This document shows, piece after piece, positions 8,447 through 16,870 of a DNA stretch of 64,000 nt. This DNA comes from CAVSRC01 sp963750065. GTDB taxonomy: Bacteria > Pseudomonadota > Alphaproteobacteria > Rhizobiales > Kaistiaceae. Where the stretch lies: positions 62,001 through 126,000 of the forward strand of contig CAVVPK010000008.1 in assembly GCA_963750065.1 (NCBI GenBank). The letters are read 5' to 3'. A program made the position numbers and the translations under genes. Numbering within the stretch: the stretch's first letter is position 1; every line of letters starts with the position of its first letter. The notes under the pieces are model-generated. The model saw nothing but the letters and a program-made list of their open reading frames with translations, searched no databases and was not told where the DNA came from.

Positions 8447-8863
8447 ATGGCTGAGGGTCGTCCCCCGCTCGACTACCGCTCGTTTCGCCACTGGGGCGGC
8501 TTCATCTTCTCGGGCGGCAGCGCCTTCCTGGTCGATGCGGGCATCAATACCGGGCTCATCCATCTTGCCGGGCTCAACCCGTTCGTTAGCCGGCTTATCT
8601 CCATCGCTTGCGCCATGGTATTCGCCTGGGCCATGCACCGGCGGGTGACCTTCGCCGTCACGGCGCCGCCGAGCCTCTCCGAATTCGTCCGCTTCGCCGG
8701 CGTGGCGGGCAGCGCCAATGCGCTCAACTACGCGATTTATGCGGCAATCCTGCTGGTGTGGCCGCCGACGCCGCCCTTGGCCGCGCTGATCGTCAGCACC
8801 GGCATCGCCACGGCCGCATCCTATCTCGGCTTCCGCTTCGGTGTGTTCCGGCGCGACAGTTAA
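8447..8863 (+). CDS. GtrA-family membrane protein
   Basis: The 138-residue protein has four hydrophobic helices and the GtrA-like pattern FIFSGGSAFLVDAGI, AMHRRVTFAV and a C-terminal AASYLGFRFGVFRRDS. GtrA proteins are thought to flip undecaprenyl-phosphate sugars made by GtrB across the inner membrane. The GtrB-like gene is about 1.7 kb upstream, separated by the oppositely oriented arsR operon. The stop codon abuts, without a gap, the stop of the convergent pyridoxal kinase gene. Confidence 0.87.
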   Translation: MAEGRPPLDYRSFRHWGGFIFSGGSAFLVDAGINTGLIHLAGLNPFVSRLISIACAMVFAWAMHRRVTFAVTAPPSLSEFVRFAGVAGSANALNYAIYAAILLVWPPTPPLAALIVSTGIATAASYLGFRFGVFRRDS

Positions 8864-9718
8864 TTAGCCGTCTATTGATCTCGTGATGTGAATCGCCGTG
8901 GCGGGGGCCAGGATGGCCTCCTGGCGCGCGGCCAGCGGCATTTCGTCGAGGCCGTCGCGGTTCGCCGCCTCGACCATGGTGCGGACGGCGCTGGCGGCGC
9001 TGGCCGCGGCGTCCTCGGGGACGGCGCCGTTGAGGCGATGGCCGAGATAGAGGGCGGCGAACAGGTCGCCGGTGCCGTGCACCGCATTGGCAACGGTCCA
9101 GCGATGGGTGAGGGAGACGGCCGATGCCGGCCCGACGAGCAGCGTCTCGATGGTCCGGCTGGCCTCATCGGCGGCCGCTGAGGTAACGACGACCTCACCC
9201 GGACCGAGCCGGCGTGCCGCTGTCACGATACCGGGTCGGGTGTCGGTGGTGGCGCCGGCGAGCCAGCCGAGCTCGAAACGGTTGGGGGTGGCGATGTCGG
9301 CCAGCGGCAGCAGGCGGTCGCGGATGGCGCTTGCCACCGCTTCGGGCTGGAAGAGGCCGCCGGTGTCGCCGATGATCGGGTCGCAGAGATGGATGGCTTG
9401 GCGGTTCGCCGCCTTGACCGCGGCGACGAGGCGGGCGGTCGGCGCCACCTCGCCGGCATGGCCGAAATAGCCGGTCAGCACCGCTCCGACTTCGCTGAGC
9501 CAGGGCGCTGCGGCGAGATCGGCCAGGAGAGCGGCAAAGGTTGCGGTGTCCGGCTCCATGCGCGTGGCGTGGCCATGGCCGGGGTGCCAGGGCAGCACCA
9601 GCGTCGGCACGAAGATCACCGGGAATCCCAGCCGCTCCAATGCGAACACGCTTGCCCGGCCGCCGACGCCGCCGCGAGCGACCAGGCTGTTGACGACGAT
9701 GACCGACGGCTTGTCCAC
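8864..9718 (-). CDS. pdxY: Pyridoxal kinase
   Basis: The 284-residue ribokinase-fold enzyme phosphorylates pyridoxal or pyridoxine to feed the PLP pool. The N-terminus VIVVNSLVARGGVGGRA, the middle DPIIGDTGGLFQ and the C-terminal anion-hole/catalytic motif HGTGDLFAALYLG (Asp in GTGD) are characteristic. The length equals the family norm (about 287). GTG at 9718 is used: the nearby ATG (AACATGAGG) is out of frame, and no other in-frame start gives a better N-terminus. PdxY and PdxK types are hard to separate by eye. Confidence 0.88.
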   Translation of the reverse strand: MDKPSVIVVNSLVARGGVGGRASVFALERLGFPVIFVPTLVLPWHPGHGHATRMEPDTATFAALLADLAAAPWLSEVGAVLTGYFGHAGEVAPTARLVAAVKAANRQAIHLCDPIIGDTGGLFQPEAVASAIRDRLLPLADIATPNRFELGWLAGATTDTRPGIVTAARRLGPGEVVVTSAAADEASRTIETLLVGPASAVSLTHRWTVANAVHGTGDLFAALYLGHRLNGAVPEDAAASAASAVRTMVEAANRDGLDEMPLAARQEAILAPATAIHITRSIDG

Positions 9719-9829
9719 GGGCCGGGCTCGAACTGCCTCATGTTGCTTGTTATCTAGCCGACATTCTGCCAGTGGAGCAAAGCCGGCGGTGGGACTAGTG
9801 TCTGGTTCGGGACTGAGAGGGGAACATCG

Positions 9830-10732
9830 ATGCCGGCAGATCTGCGCCCGCGGCGAAGTGCGCTGTACATTCCGGGCGCGAACGAGCGTGCGCTCGAAAA
9901 GGGCAAGACGCTTGCGGCCGACGTGCTGATCTTCGACCTTGAGGATTCGGTGGCGCCGGACCGCAAGGAAAAGGCGCGCGACGCGGTTGCGGCGGCGGTC
10001 AGCGAACTGACCACCGGGCGGCGCGAGATCGTCGTGCGCATCAACGGTCTCGATACGCCGTGGATCGCCCGCGACATCGCTGCCATGGCGTCGGCGCGGC
10101 CAGACGCCATTCTGGTGCCGAAGCTGTCGCGCACCGACGACATCCGCCGCACGCGCGCGGCGCTGGCGGCCGCCCATGCGCCCAAGAGCATGAACCTGTG
10201 GGCGATGATCGAGACGCCGGCGGCGGTGCTCAACGCCAGCGCCATGGGAGCGATCGCCGCCATGCCGGCGCCGGCCGTCACCTGCTACGTCATCGGCACC
10301 AACGATCTGGCCGCGGAACTCGGCGCTTCCATCCGGCCGGGCCGGGCCGCAATGCTGCCCCATATCGCCCAGGTGGTGGTGGCGGCACGCGCCCATGGGC
10401 TGGCCGTGCTCGACGGCACATTCAACGATCTCAACGACGGTGACGCGCTGGCCGAGGAATGCCGGCAGGGCCGCGACCTCGGCATGGACGGCAAGACCCT
10501 CATCCACCCGAGCCAGGTGCCGGTCGCCAATGCCGCCTTCGGGCCGTCGCGGCAGGATATCGCCGCGGCGCGCAGGGTGATCGAGGCCTTCGCCGCGCCG
10601 GAGAATGCCGGCAAGGGCGTCATCACCGTGGATGGGCAGATGGTGGAGCGGCTGCACGAGCGCATGGCGCAGCGCACGCTGGAGCGTGCCGACGCAATCC
10701 GGGCGATCGAGGACGAAACCGCGACCGCCTAG
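9830..10732 (+). CDS. HpcH/HpaI aldolase / CitE-like CoA-ester lyase
   Basis: The 300-residue TIM-barrel protein has RRSALYIPGANERALEK at the N-terminus, the metal-binding IFDLEDSVAPD, WAMIETPAAV with its conserved Glu, GTNDLAAELGA, and the C-terminal GKTLIHPSQVPVAN. These are the hallmarks of the citrate-lyase beta / malyl-CoA lyase / citramalyl-CoA lyase family, which cleaves or forms 3-hydroxyacyl-CoA esters with Mg2+. No citrate lyase alpha or gamma genes flank it, so it is a stand-alone lyase of undetermined substrate. GAGAGGGGAAC lies just upstream of the start. Confidence 0.88.
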   Translation: MPADLRPRRSALYIPGANERALEKGKTLAADVLIFDLEDSVAPDRKEKARDAVAAAVSELTTGRREIVVRINGLDTPWIARDIAAMASARPDAILVPKLSRTDDIRRTRAALAAAHAPKSMNLWAMIETPAAVLNASAMGAIAAMPAPAVTCYVIGTNDLAAELGASIRPGRAAMLPHIAQVVVAARAHGLAVLDGTFNDLNDGDALAEECRQGRDLGMDGKTLIHPSQVPVANAAFGPSRQDIAAARRVIEAFAAPENAGKGVITVDGQMVERLHERMAQRTLERADAIRAIEDETATA

Positions 10733-10748
10733 CGGCTGCGGTGTGCGG

Positions 10749-11264
10749 CTACGGGCACTCCTTGGCGGCGGCGTCGAGGGCGGCCGTGACGCCGGACAGC
10801 GAATACGAGTCGGTCACGTCGGTGCCGCGGCTGGAGGTGCTCGCCACGGTCATCTTGGAGCCCTTCTTCATGGCCTCGATGAGCGCCGCTTCCTGATCCG
10901 GCACCGCCCACGAGGTTTCACCGGCGGCGTCGTTGAAAAACATCTTGAAGTCGGTGCCGTCGACATTGGCGGTCACGTCGCTGCCGGCCTTGAACGGAAA
11001 GCCGATGATCGTGCTCGCCTCGTTGCGGATGCTCTTGGTCGGAATCGTGGTGATCATGAAGAAGGCGTCGCCGCGGCTCGAGATCGACCGCGAGTATTTC
11101 GAATTGGTCGGTTGGGAGGCCGCGAAGCAGGTCTTGTCACCGCCTTCGGTGGATACGTAGGCATTCCAGGCCTTGAAGGTGCCGATGGATGTCGGGGCCT
11201 GGGCCGCGGCCAGGCTTGTCGACGCGGCGAGGGCGCCGATCAGGAGCAAAATGCGTGAAATCAT
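10749..11264 (-). CDS. Invasion-associated locus B (IalB) family secreted protein
   Basis: The 171-residue protein has a signal peptide (MISRILLLIGALAASTSLAAAQA, cleavage near residue 22). The mature protein opens with FKAWNAYVSTEGGDKTCFAASQP, the typical start of IalB-like periplasmic proteins, and ends in a conserved cysteine (KECP). The family name comes from Bartonella, but homologues are widespread in free-living Hyphomicrobiales and no invasion role is implied. GAGAGG precedes the ATG. It converges on the lyase gene with a 16 bp gap. Confidence 0.82.
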   Translation of the reverse strand: MISRILLLIGALAASTSLAAAQAPTSIGTFKAWNAYVSTEGGDKTCFAASQPTNSKYSRSISSRGDAFFMITTIPTKSIRNEASTIIGFPFKAGSDVTANVDGTDFKMFFNDAAGETSWAVPDQEAALIEAMKKGSKMTVASTSSRGTDVTDSYSLSGVTAALDAAAKECP

Positions 11265-11470
11265 CTGCCTCTCACGGGGACGCCGGTCGACCGCCCCGTC
11301 TCCGGTTTTTCCGTCTCGCTAAACATTTATTAAACTTCCCTCACGGGAGTTACTATTTCGTGAAGCGCCCGGCAATCCTGCAAACCGCTATTTTCCAACC
11401 CCAAACGCCGGGCCCAACCTAAAGCCACAGAATCGGACGACAATGTGATCCGGCGCCGCAAAAACCCCAG

Positions 11471-11836
11471 TTAGCCCTGTTTTTCGTCAAGAGCCTGCTT
11501 GGCCTTGGCGCGATGGGCCGGGGTGATGTGGGCGCCGACGGTGGCGATCGCCGCGACCAGAACGGTCACGTCGTCGGTGAAGCCGAAGCCGGCAATGAAA
11601 TCGGGGATCACATCCAGCGGCAGGACGAAATAGGCCAGCGCGCCGAGCAGAATCGCGCGCACCCGGGTCGGTGTTGCCGGGTCGAAGGCACAGTAGTAGG
11701 CGGCAACCAGGTCTTCGGCGAAGGGAACGTAGCGGGCGGCCTTGCGGAAGGTCGCCCAGAACTTGGCTTTCACCTGTTCTTCCCGCCGGGCTTCCTCTTC
11801 CGGGGCGAGAATCTCGCCGTAAAGCACCTTGGTCAT
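11471..11836 (-). CDS. YkvA family protein (DUF1232)
   Basis: The 121-residue protein contains the DUF1232 core LGALAYFVLPLDVIPDFIAGFGFTDD (residues about 66-91), a hydrophobic hairpin with the conserved Pro-Asp pair, flanked by charged helices. It is probably membrane-associated; the function is unknown. GGGAGAG upstream supports the start. The 77 bp between it and the ThpR gene are too short to decide whether they are co-transcribed. Confidence 0.88.
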   Translation of the reverse strand: MTKVLYGEILAPEEEARREEQVKAKFWATFRKAARYVPFAEDLVAAYYCAFDPATPTRVRAILLGALAYFVLPLDVIPDFIAGFGFTDDVTVLVAAIATVGAHITPAHRAKAKQALDEKQG

Positions 11837-11913
11837 AGGGGCTCTCCCACGTGAGCGACCGCCAGAAGATGGGGCGCCAGACCGGCCGCCGCAAGCGCCC
11901 GGCGGGCAAGACC

Positions 11914-12480
11914 CTAGGGCGACAGCCGTGCTGCGCCGCCGCCCTGGGGGGTCAGCGGGTAGCTCTCCTCGACGACATAGGGGCCGCCGCCGACCGAATC
12001 GCGCGAGGAGAACAGGACGAAACGATCGACCTCGACCGGCGCGGTGGAGAAGCCGCCGCGCAGCGTCAGATAGTCGGCGATATCGCGGGTGTTGGCATGG
12101 CGCAGACGGGCAAGGGTGATGTGCGGCGTGTATTTGCGGCCTTCCGGCGGCAGGCCGATGCGCTGCATCAGGCGCTCGTGCTCGGCCTGAAGCTCGGTCA
12201 GCGGCGGCGACGGCTCAACCCGCGCCACGATGGCGTGCGGCTTGCGTGTGCCCAGCGTCCCCACCCCGGTGATGCGCATCTGGAAGGCAAGACGGCGCAC
12301 CCGCGACAGCGCCTCGGCAATGGCCTCGGCGGCGATCATGTCGATATCGCCCATGAAGCGAAGCGTCAGATGGTAGTTTTCGGTGCTGATCCAGCGGGCG
12401 CCGGGCAGGCCGCCGCGGAGAAAAGATAGCCGTTCAGCGATCCCCAAGGGGATTTCCACTCCGGTGAAGAGGCGCGGCAT
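11914..12480 (-). CDS. thpR: RNA 2',3'-cyclic phosphodiesterase
   Basis: The 188-residue 2H-phosphoesterase has the two catalytic H-x-T-x motifs HLTL (37-40) and HITL (120-123), each in the usual context (NYHLTLRF, YTPHITLARL). The family hydrolyses 2',3'-cyclic phosphates at RNA ends and is also called LigT. ATG 12480 is chosen over an upstream in-frame ATG at 12513 because GGGAGA lies about 10 bases ahead and the family N-terminus is MPRLFTGVEIP. Confidence 0.92.
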   Translation of the reverse strand: MPRLFTGVEIPLGIAERLSFLRGGLPGARWISTENYHLTLRFMGDIDMIAAEAIAEALSRVRRLAFQMRITGVGTLGTRKPHAIVARVEPSPPLTELQAEHERLMQRIGLPPEGRKYTPHITLARLRHANTRDIADYLTLRGGFSTAPVEVDRFVLFSSRDSVGGGPYVVEESYPLTPQGGGAARLSP

Positions 12481-12705
12481 GAGCGTGTCTCCCGGCTGGC
12501 TGTCGTCGGGCACCAGATTCGCTGCTTCGCGGCCGGTCTGTAAAGGGGGGCGAGGGGTCTTTTTTCCGCGGTTCTCCGCCGCTCACCAATCATTAAGCTC
12601 CTGTCATGGTACTTGTTTAGGCTGTACCTGCGGCCCATATTGACCGCACGTGCGCCAGGGTCCTGATTGGACCGCGCCGAGTAGCAACGAAGAAGGGACC
12701 TTTCG

Positions 12706-13479
12706 ATGGCGAATTACGATAACCAGCCCCGGTTCGGCGCGACCGTTGCGCACGGTGCTGAAAGCGCGATCGATGCTGGCCTCCGGGCGCATATGATCCG
12801 TGTTTACAATTACATGGCCAGCGGCCTCGCGATCACCGGCATTGCCGCCTATGTCGCCTTCTCGCTGGCGACGACGGCCACGCCGACGGCCACGCCGATC
12901 GGCGCGGGGCTGTATCTCACCGGCTTCGGCACCATGCTCTATGGCGGGCTGACCTGGATTCTGATGTTGGTCACGCTTGGCATGGTGTTCTTCCTGAGCT
13001 TCCGCATCAGCAAGATGAGCGTCGGTGCGGCGCAGGGGACGTTCTGGGCCTATGCGGCGCTGCTCGGCGTGACCCTGTCCTCGATCTTCCTGCTCTACAC
13101 GATGACCAGCATCACGCAGGTGTTCGTCATCACCGCCGGCACCTTCGGCGCCATGAGCCTGTGGGGCTACACCACCAAGCGCGACCTCACCGGCATGGGC
13201 TCCTTCCTGTTCATGGGCCTGATCGGCATCATCCTGGCCTCGATCGTCGGCATCTTCTGGCATTCGACGGCGCTGCAGTTCGCCATCTCGATAATCGGCG
13301 TGCTGGTGTTCACCGGGCTGACCGCCTACGACACCCAGAAGATCAAGGAAATGTACTATGTCGGCGACGACGGCACGGTGGCCGGCCGCAAGGCGATCAT
13401 GGGCGCGCTCAGCCTCTATCTCGATTTCGTCAACCTGTTCCTGATGCTGCTCCGGCTGTTCGGCCAGGGCCGCAACTAG
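12706..13479 (+). CDS. Bax inhibitor-1/YccA family membrane protein
   Basis: The 257-residue protein has seven hydrophobic segments after a soluble N-terminal 30 residues and the BI-1 signature AYDTQKIKEMYY late in the sequence, followed by GALSLYLDFVNLFLMLLRLFG. Alphaproteobacterial members are often annotated as FtsH-interacting or putative ion-leak proteins. The gene stands alone and is followed by a strong hairpin terminator at 13505-13529. The start is preceded by AAGAAGGGAC. Confidence 0.93.
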   Translation: MANYDNQPRFGATVAHGAESAIDAGLRAHMIRVYNYMASGLAITGIAAYVAFSLATTATPTATPIGAGLYLTGFGTMLYGGLTWILMLVTLGMVFFLSFRISKMSVGAAQGTFWAYAALLGVTLSSIFLLYTMTSITQVFVITAGTFGAMSLWGYTTKRDLTGMGSFLFMGLIGIILASIVGIFWHSTALQFAISIIGVLVFTGLTAYDTQKIKEMYYVGDDGTVAGRKAIMGALSLYLDFVNLFLMLLRLFGQGRN

Positions 13480-13504
13480 GCGGACACGACAATGGACTGA
13501 TGCA

Positions 13505-13529
13505 AAGGGCGCGGCTTGGCCGCGCCCTT
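13505..13529 (+). terminator. Rho-independent terminator of the Bax-inhibitor-like gene
   Basis: An 11-bp perfect GC-rich stem with a 3-base TTG loop (AAGGGCGCGGC / GCCGCGCCCTT) lies 26 bp after the stop codon and is followed by ATGTTTT. It separates this gene from the acetyltransferase starting at 13552. Confidence 0.75.
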
Positions 13530-13551
13530 ATGTTTTGCGAGGGCGGCAAAG

Positions 13552-14082
13552 ATGAGCGATATCGTCATCCGGCCGGCGGTGGCGGCCGATCTTCCGGTGA
13601 TCACCGAAATCTATGCCGAGGAAGTCGCCGTGGGCACGGCGAGCTTCGAGGTGGTGCCGCCGGACGAGGCGGAAATGACGGCGCGGTTCCTGCGCCTCAC
13701 GGGGGACCGCTTTCCCTATGTGGTCGCCGAACGGGGGGAAAAAGTGCTCGGCTACGGCTATGTCGGGCCCTATCGGCCGCGTCCGGCCTATCGCCACACG
13801 GTGGAGGATTCGATCTATCTGGCGGTGGAAGCCCGTAGCCAGGGCATCGGCGGGGCGCTGCTCCGCCGGCTGATCGACGAGACGATCGTGCTGGGTTTCC
13901 GCCAGATGGTGGCGGTGATCGGGGACTCCGCCAATGACGCCTCGGTCCGCCTGCACAAGGCGGCCGGCTTTGAACTCATCGGCACGCTCAGGGATGTCGG
14001 CTTCAAACACGGCCGCTGGCTGGACACGGTGATCATGCAACTGGCCCTGGGTCCCGGTGCGACGACCATGCCGACCCGGTGA
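13552..14082 (+). CDS. GNAT N-acetyltransferase, phosphinothricin-acetyltransferase-like
   Basis: The 176-residue GNAT enzyme has the Bar/Pat-like order: IRPAVAADLPVITEIYAEEV, FEVVPPDEAEM, GYGYVGPYRPRPAYRHTVEDSIYL, the acetyl-CoA loop SQGIGGALLRRLI and the tail GFKHGRWLDTVIMQ. These enzymes acetylate small amines such as phosphinothricin or methionine sulfone. A long arm (VEDSIYLAVEA) typical of this subgroup is present. The start ATG 13552 lies 22 bp after the preceding terminator hairpin. Confidence 0.9.
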   Translation: MSDIVIRPAVAADLPVITEIYAEEVAVGTASFEVVPPDEAEMTARFLRLTGDRFPYVVAERGEKVLGYGYVGPYRPRPAYRHTVEDSIYLAVEARSQGIGGALLRRLIDETIVLGFRQMVAVIGDSANDASVRLHKAAGFELIGTLRDVGFKHGRWLDTVIMQLALGPGATTMPTR

Positions 14083-14097
14083 ACCTGCCGGGCGCCG

Positions 14098-14478
14098 TCA
14101 GGCGACGATCTTCAGCCGCCGGTCGATGACTCTGAGCACATTGGCGAGGTCGTGGCCGCGCCTCAGAATCAGGCCGGTGGCAGTGACCAGCGACCACAGG
14201 CCCTGGCGGCGCGCCAGACGCGGCTGCTTGATGATCCGGTACAGCGGAACTTCCGCCGAGCGGCGGAAGACCGAGAAGACCGCCTGGTCCTTGCCGAGGT
14301 CGATGGCGTAGTCACGCCACTCGCCATCGGCGACCATGCGGCCGTACACGTTGAGGATCTGGTTGAGTTCCTGACGATTGAAGCCGACTGGCCCGGTGGG
14401 CGGGGTCGTTGGCCTGGCGGCGAGGGCGATCAGGTTCGCCCGGCCGCCGGACGGCTCTTTGTCTTCCGGCTCGCTCAT
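14098..14478 (-). CDS. DUF2794 domain-containing protein
   Basis: The 126-residue protein is almost entirely the alphaproteobacterial DUF2794 domain: GFNRQELNQILNVYGRMVADG, then AVFSVFRRSAEVPLYRI and RRGHDLANVLRVIDRRL. The function is unknown. There is no signal peptide or membrane segment. It converges on the acetyltransferase with a 15 bp gap. Confidence 0.9.
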   Translation of the reverse strand: MSEPEDKEPSGGRANLIALAARPTTPPTGPVGFNRQELNQILNVYGRMVADGEWRDYAIDLGKDQAVFSVFRRSAEVPLYRIIKQPRLARRQGLWSLVTATGLILRRGHDLANVLRVIDRRLKIVA

Positions 14479-14775
14479 GGTCTTTCTCGCGTCATCCTGC
14501 TGTCATGATTGCCTCGTTTTCGGGGCAACGCAAGGGCCCGGAATCCAGCCGGCCGGCGGTTTGTGGCGGCTCGGCCGGGCCGGCAGCGGCGGGCGCAAAT
14601 TCACGATTTTGCCCTTTTTCCGCCGTTGGTCGAACACGTTGGCGGGCCATCATCTCAATCGTTGCCTCAGACGGTTCGGCTCGGCGGAGACCACGGTAGT
14701 TTCTCAGCCCCCCAGCCCCCCGAGGTTTCTCGTCGGGCCGAATCCCTGGCCTCGCGTTTCGTATGATGCGGCAAC

Positions 14776-14800
14776 ATTGGCCGGCCTCGTGCCGGCCAAT
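14776..14800. terminator. Hairpin in the htpG upstream region
   Basis: ATTGGCCGGC and GCCGGCCAAT form a perfect 10-bp stem around CTCGT. Only a weak T-rich tail (TTGCGTTCT) follows, and no plus-strand gene precedes it. It may be an orphan terminator or part of an untranslated leader of htpG. Confidence 0.3.
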
Positions 14801-14834
14801 TTGCGTTCTGGCTCCCCGCCGGACGCCTGCAAGG

Positions 14835-14863
14835 CTTGAAAGCCGCACCGCCAGCGGCGATAT
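14835..14863 (+). promoter_or_regulatory. Candidate sigma-32-type promoter of htpG
   Basis: CTTGAAA (14835-14841), identical to the heat-shock -35 consensus, is followed 16 bases later by CGATAT, a plausible -10, ending 38 bases before the htpG ATG. HtpG is a classical heat-shock gene, which makes this reading reasonable but not proven. Confidence 0.4.
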
Positions 14864-14901
14864 CTCGCCCAAGCAGTCTTTCAAACCTCCAAGGATGTGA
14901 C

Positions 14902-16803
14902 ATGGCCGAGGGCGAAACAGCGACCGGCGGCGAGGGGCCGACGACCCGAGCCTTCGAGGCGGAGGTCTCCCGCCTGCTGCACCTGATGGTGCATTCGGTC
15001 TATTCCAACCGCGACGTCTTTCTGCGCGAGCTGATCTCCAACGCTGCCGATGCCTGCGAGCGGCTGCGCACGCTCACCCTGTCAGAGCCCGAGCTGGCGG
15101 CGGACGAGGCGCCGTTCCGCATCGTGCTCGCCGCCGACAGCGCCGCCGGCACGCTGACGGTGGAAGACAACGGCATCGGCATGGGCCGCGAGGAACTGAT
15201 CGACAATCTCGGCACGATCGCCAAGTCCGGCACCCGCGCTTTCCTCGAAAGCCTGCCGGAGAACACCGACAAGAGCACGCTGATCGGCCAATTCGGCGTC
15301 GGCTTCTACTCGGCCTTCATGGTCGGCAGCGAGGTCGAGGTGGTGTCGCGTCGGGCCGGCACGAAAGAGGCGTGGCGCTGGCGCTCGGACGGCAAGGGCA
15401 GCTACAGCGTCGAAGCGGCCACCCTCGACGAAGCGCCGGGGCGCGGCACGCGGGTGGTCATCAAGCTCCTCGACGATGCCAAGGATTATGCGCAAGCGGC
15501 GACCATCGAGCGGGTCGTGGCGGCCTATTCGGCGCATGTGCCGGTGCCGATCGAACTCAAGGTCGGCGACGGCGCGGCGGCAAAGACGCTGGCCGACGGC
15601 AGCGCCGTGTGGCGCAAGCCGAAAGCATCGGTCACCAAGGAGGAATACGCCGAGTTCTACGGCCACGTCAGCGGCCAGTACGATGAGCCGGCGCTGACCG
15701 TCCATTACCGGGCCGAGGGGCGCAGCGAATATTCGGTGCTCGTCTTCGTGCCGTCGATGACGCCGTTCGACCTGTTCAATCCGGAGCGCAAGGGGCGCAT
15801 CAAGCTCTACGTGCGCCGGGTGTTCATCACCGACGACGCCGACATCCTGCCGGCGTGGCTGCGCTTCGTGCGCGGCGTGATCGATTCGGAGGACCTGCCG
15901 CTCAACCTGTCGCGCGAGATGCTGCAGACCAATCCGGTTCTGGCGGCGATCGGCAAGGCGGTGACCTCGCGGGTGCTCTCCGAGCTCGACAAGCTGGCGA
16001 GCGAGGACAAGGAGACCTTCGAGACGGTGTGGGCGGCCTTCGGCGCGGTGCTCAAGGAGGGCCTCTACGAGGACGCCGAACGGCGCGACGCACTCTACAA
16101 GATCGCCCGGTTCAAGACGACGACCGGCGGCGAAGCGTGGCGCAGCCTTGCCGATTACATCGCCGCCATGCGGCCCAACCAGACGGCGATCTATTACGCG
16201 CTCGGCGACGACGCGGCGGCGATCCAGGCGAGCCCGCATCTGGAAGGCTTCGCGCGCCACGGCATCGAGGTGCTGCTGCTCTCCGACCCGGTCGATGCCT
16301 TCTGGGTGCGCACGGCGCTCGGCTTCGACGGCAAACCCTTCCAGTCGGTCACCCAGGGCGCCGCCGATCTCGACCTGGTGCCGCTTGCCGAAGGAACGAG
16401 CGAGGACGAGGCGGCGCCGGAAAGCGCCGTGGCGACGCTTGCCGCGCGCTTCAAGCAGACGCTCGGCGACAAGGTGAGCGAGGTGCGCGTGTCGAAGCGG
16501 CTGGCCTCGAGCGCGGTCTGTCTGGTGGCGCCGGAAATGGGACCGGACCGGCAGCTCGAAAAGATGCTGACGCGGGCCGGCGAACTGAAGACGCACGCCG
16601 CGCCGGTTCTGGAACTCAACCCGACGCACGGGCTGGTCAAGGCGCTCACCGCCAAGGCGGCGGCCGGCGGCGCAGGGACGATCCTCGACGATGCGGCGGT
16701 GATCCTCTACGGCGAGGCCAAGATCCTCGATGGCGAGCCGCCCGACGATCCGGCCGACCACGCGGCACGCATCGCAAGGCTGATCGAGAAGAGCCTGGGA
16801 TAG
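14902..16803 (+). CDS. htpG: Molecular chaperone HtpG (Hsp90)
   Basis: The 633-residue cytoplasmic ATP-dependent chaperone carries the GHKL ATPase motifs: ELISNAADACERL (Asn/Asp), DNGIGMGREELI and GQFGVGFYSAFMV. The middle domain includes LFNPERKGRIKLYVRRVFI and the catalytic-Arg region LPLNLSREMLQTNPVL; a C-terminal dimerisation domain follows. The length matches the family (about 620-640). AAGGA seven bases upstream fixes ATG 14902. There is a candidate heat-shock promoter upstream and a possible hairpin end signal at 16810-16851. Confidence 0.97.
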   Translation: MAEGETATGGEGPTTRAFEAEVSRLLHLMVHSVYSNRDVFLRELISNAADACERLRTLTLSEPELAADEAPFRIVLAADSAAGTLTVEDNGIGMGREELIDNLGTIAKSGTRAFLESLPENTDKSTLIGQFGVGFYSAFMVGSEVEVVSRRAGTKEAWRWRSDGKGSYSVEAATLDEAPGRGTRVVIKLLDDAKDYAQAATIERVVAAYSAHVPVPIELKVGDGAAAKTLADGSAVWRKPKASVTKEEYAEFYGHVSGQYDEPALTVHYRAEGRSEYSVLVFVPSMTPFDLFNPERKGRIKLYVRRVFITDDADILPAWLRFVRGVIDSEDLPLNLSREMLQTNPVLAAIGKAVTSRVLSELDKLASEDKETFETVWAAFGAVLKEGLYEDAERRDALYKIARFKTTTGGEAWRSLADYIAAMRPNQTAIYYALGDDAAAIQASPHLEGFARHGIEVLLLSDPVDAFWVRTALGFDGKPFQSVTQGAADLDLVPLAEGTSEDEAAPESAVATLAARFKQTLGDKVSEVRVSKRLASSAVCLVAPEMGPDRQLEKMLTRAGELKTHAAPVLELNPTHGLVKALTAKAAAGGAGTILDDAAVILYGEAKILDGEPPDDPADHAARIARLIEKSLG

Positions 16804-16809
16804 AAGAGC

Positions 16810-16851
16810 GGCAGTCGGCAATCGACTGCCCATTGCCCAATGCCGACTGCC
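16810..16851. repeat. Inverted repeat after htpG
   Basis: GGCAGTCGGCA and TGCCGACTGCC are perfect 11-base inverted copies separated by 20 bases. The interval contains a second partial copy (CGACTGCC), so alternative hairpins are possible. The element lies 7 bp after the htpG stop in the convergent gap with the DUF1223 gene. There is no T-run, so termination is possible but not clear. Confidence 0.45.
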
Positions 16852-16870
16852 TTGCGCCGCGTGAGCGGCG

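Larger units (their letters stand above)
14479..14901. other. Intergenic region upstream of htpG
   Basis: These 423 bases between divergent DUF2794 and htpG hold no convincing gene. They contain a 10-bp-stem hairpin (14776-14800), a CAGCCCCC direct duplication near 14706 and a heat-shock-like CTTGAAA element at 14835. Confidence 0.6.

Noticed and set aside
11332..11351. Small hairpin (AACTTCCC..GGGAGTT) between the IalB-like and YkvA genes
   Set aside because: Short stem with a bulge and no T-run; likely chance.
15082..16833. Long open frame antisense to htpG (about 580 codons)
   Set aside because: Translation is Arg/His/Gly-rich low-complexity, typical of the opposite strand of GC-rich codons; htpG on the other strand is unambiguous.
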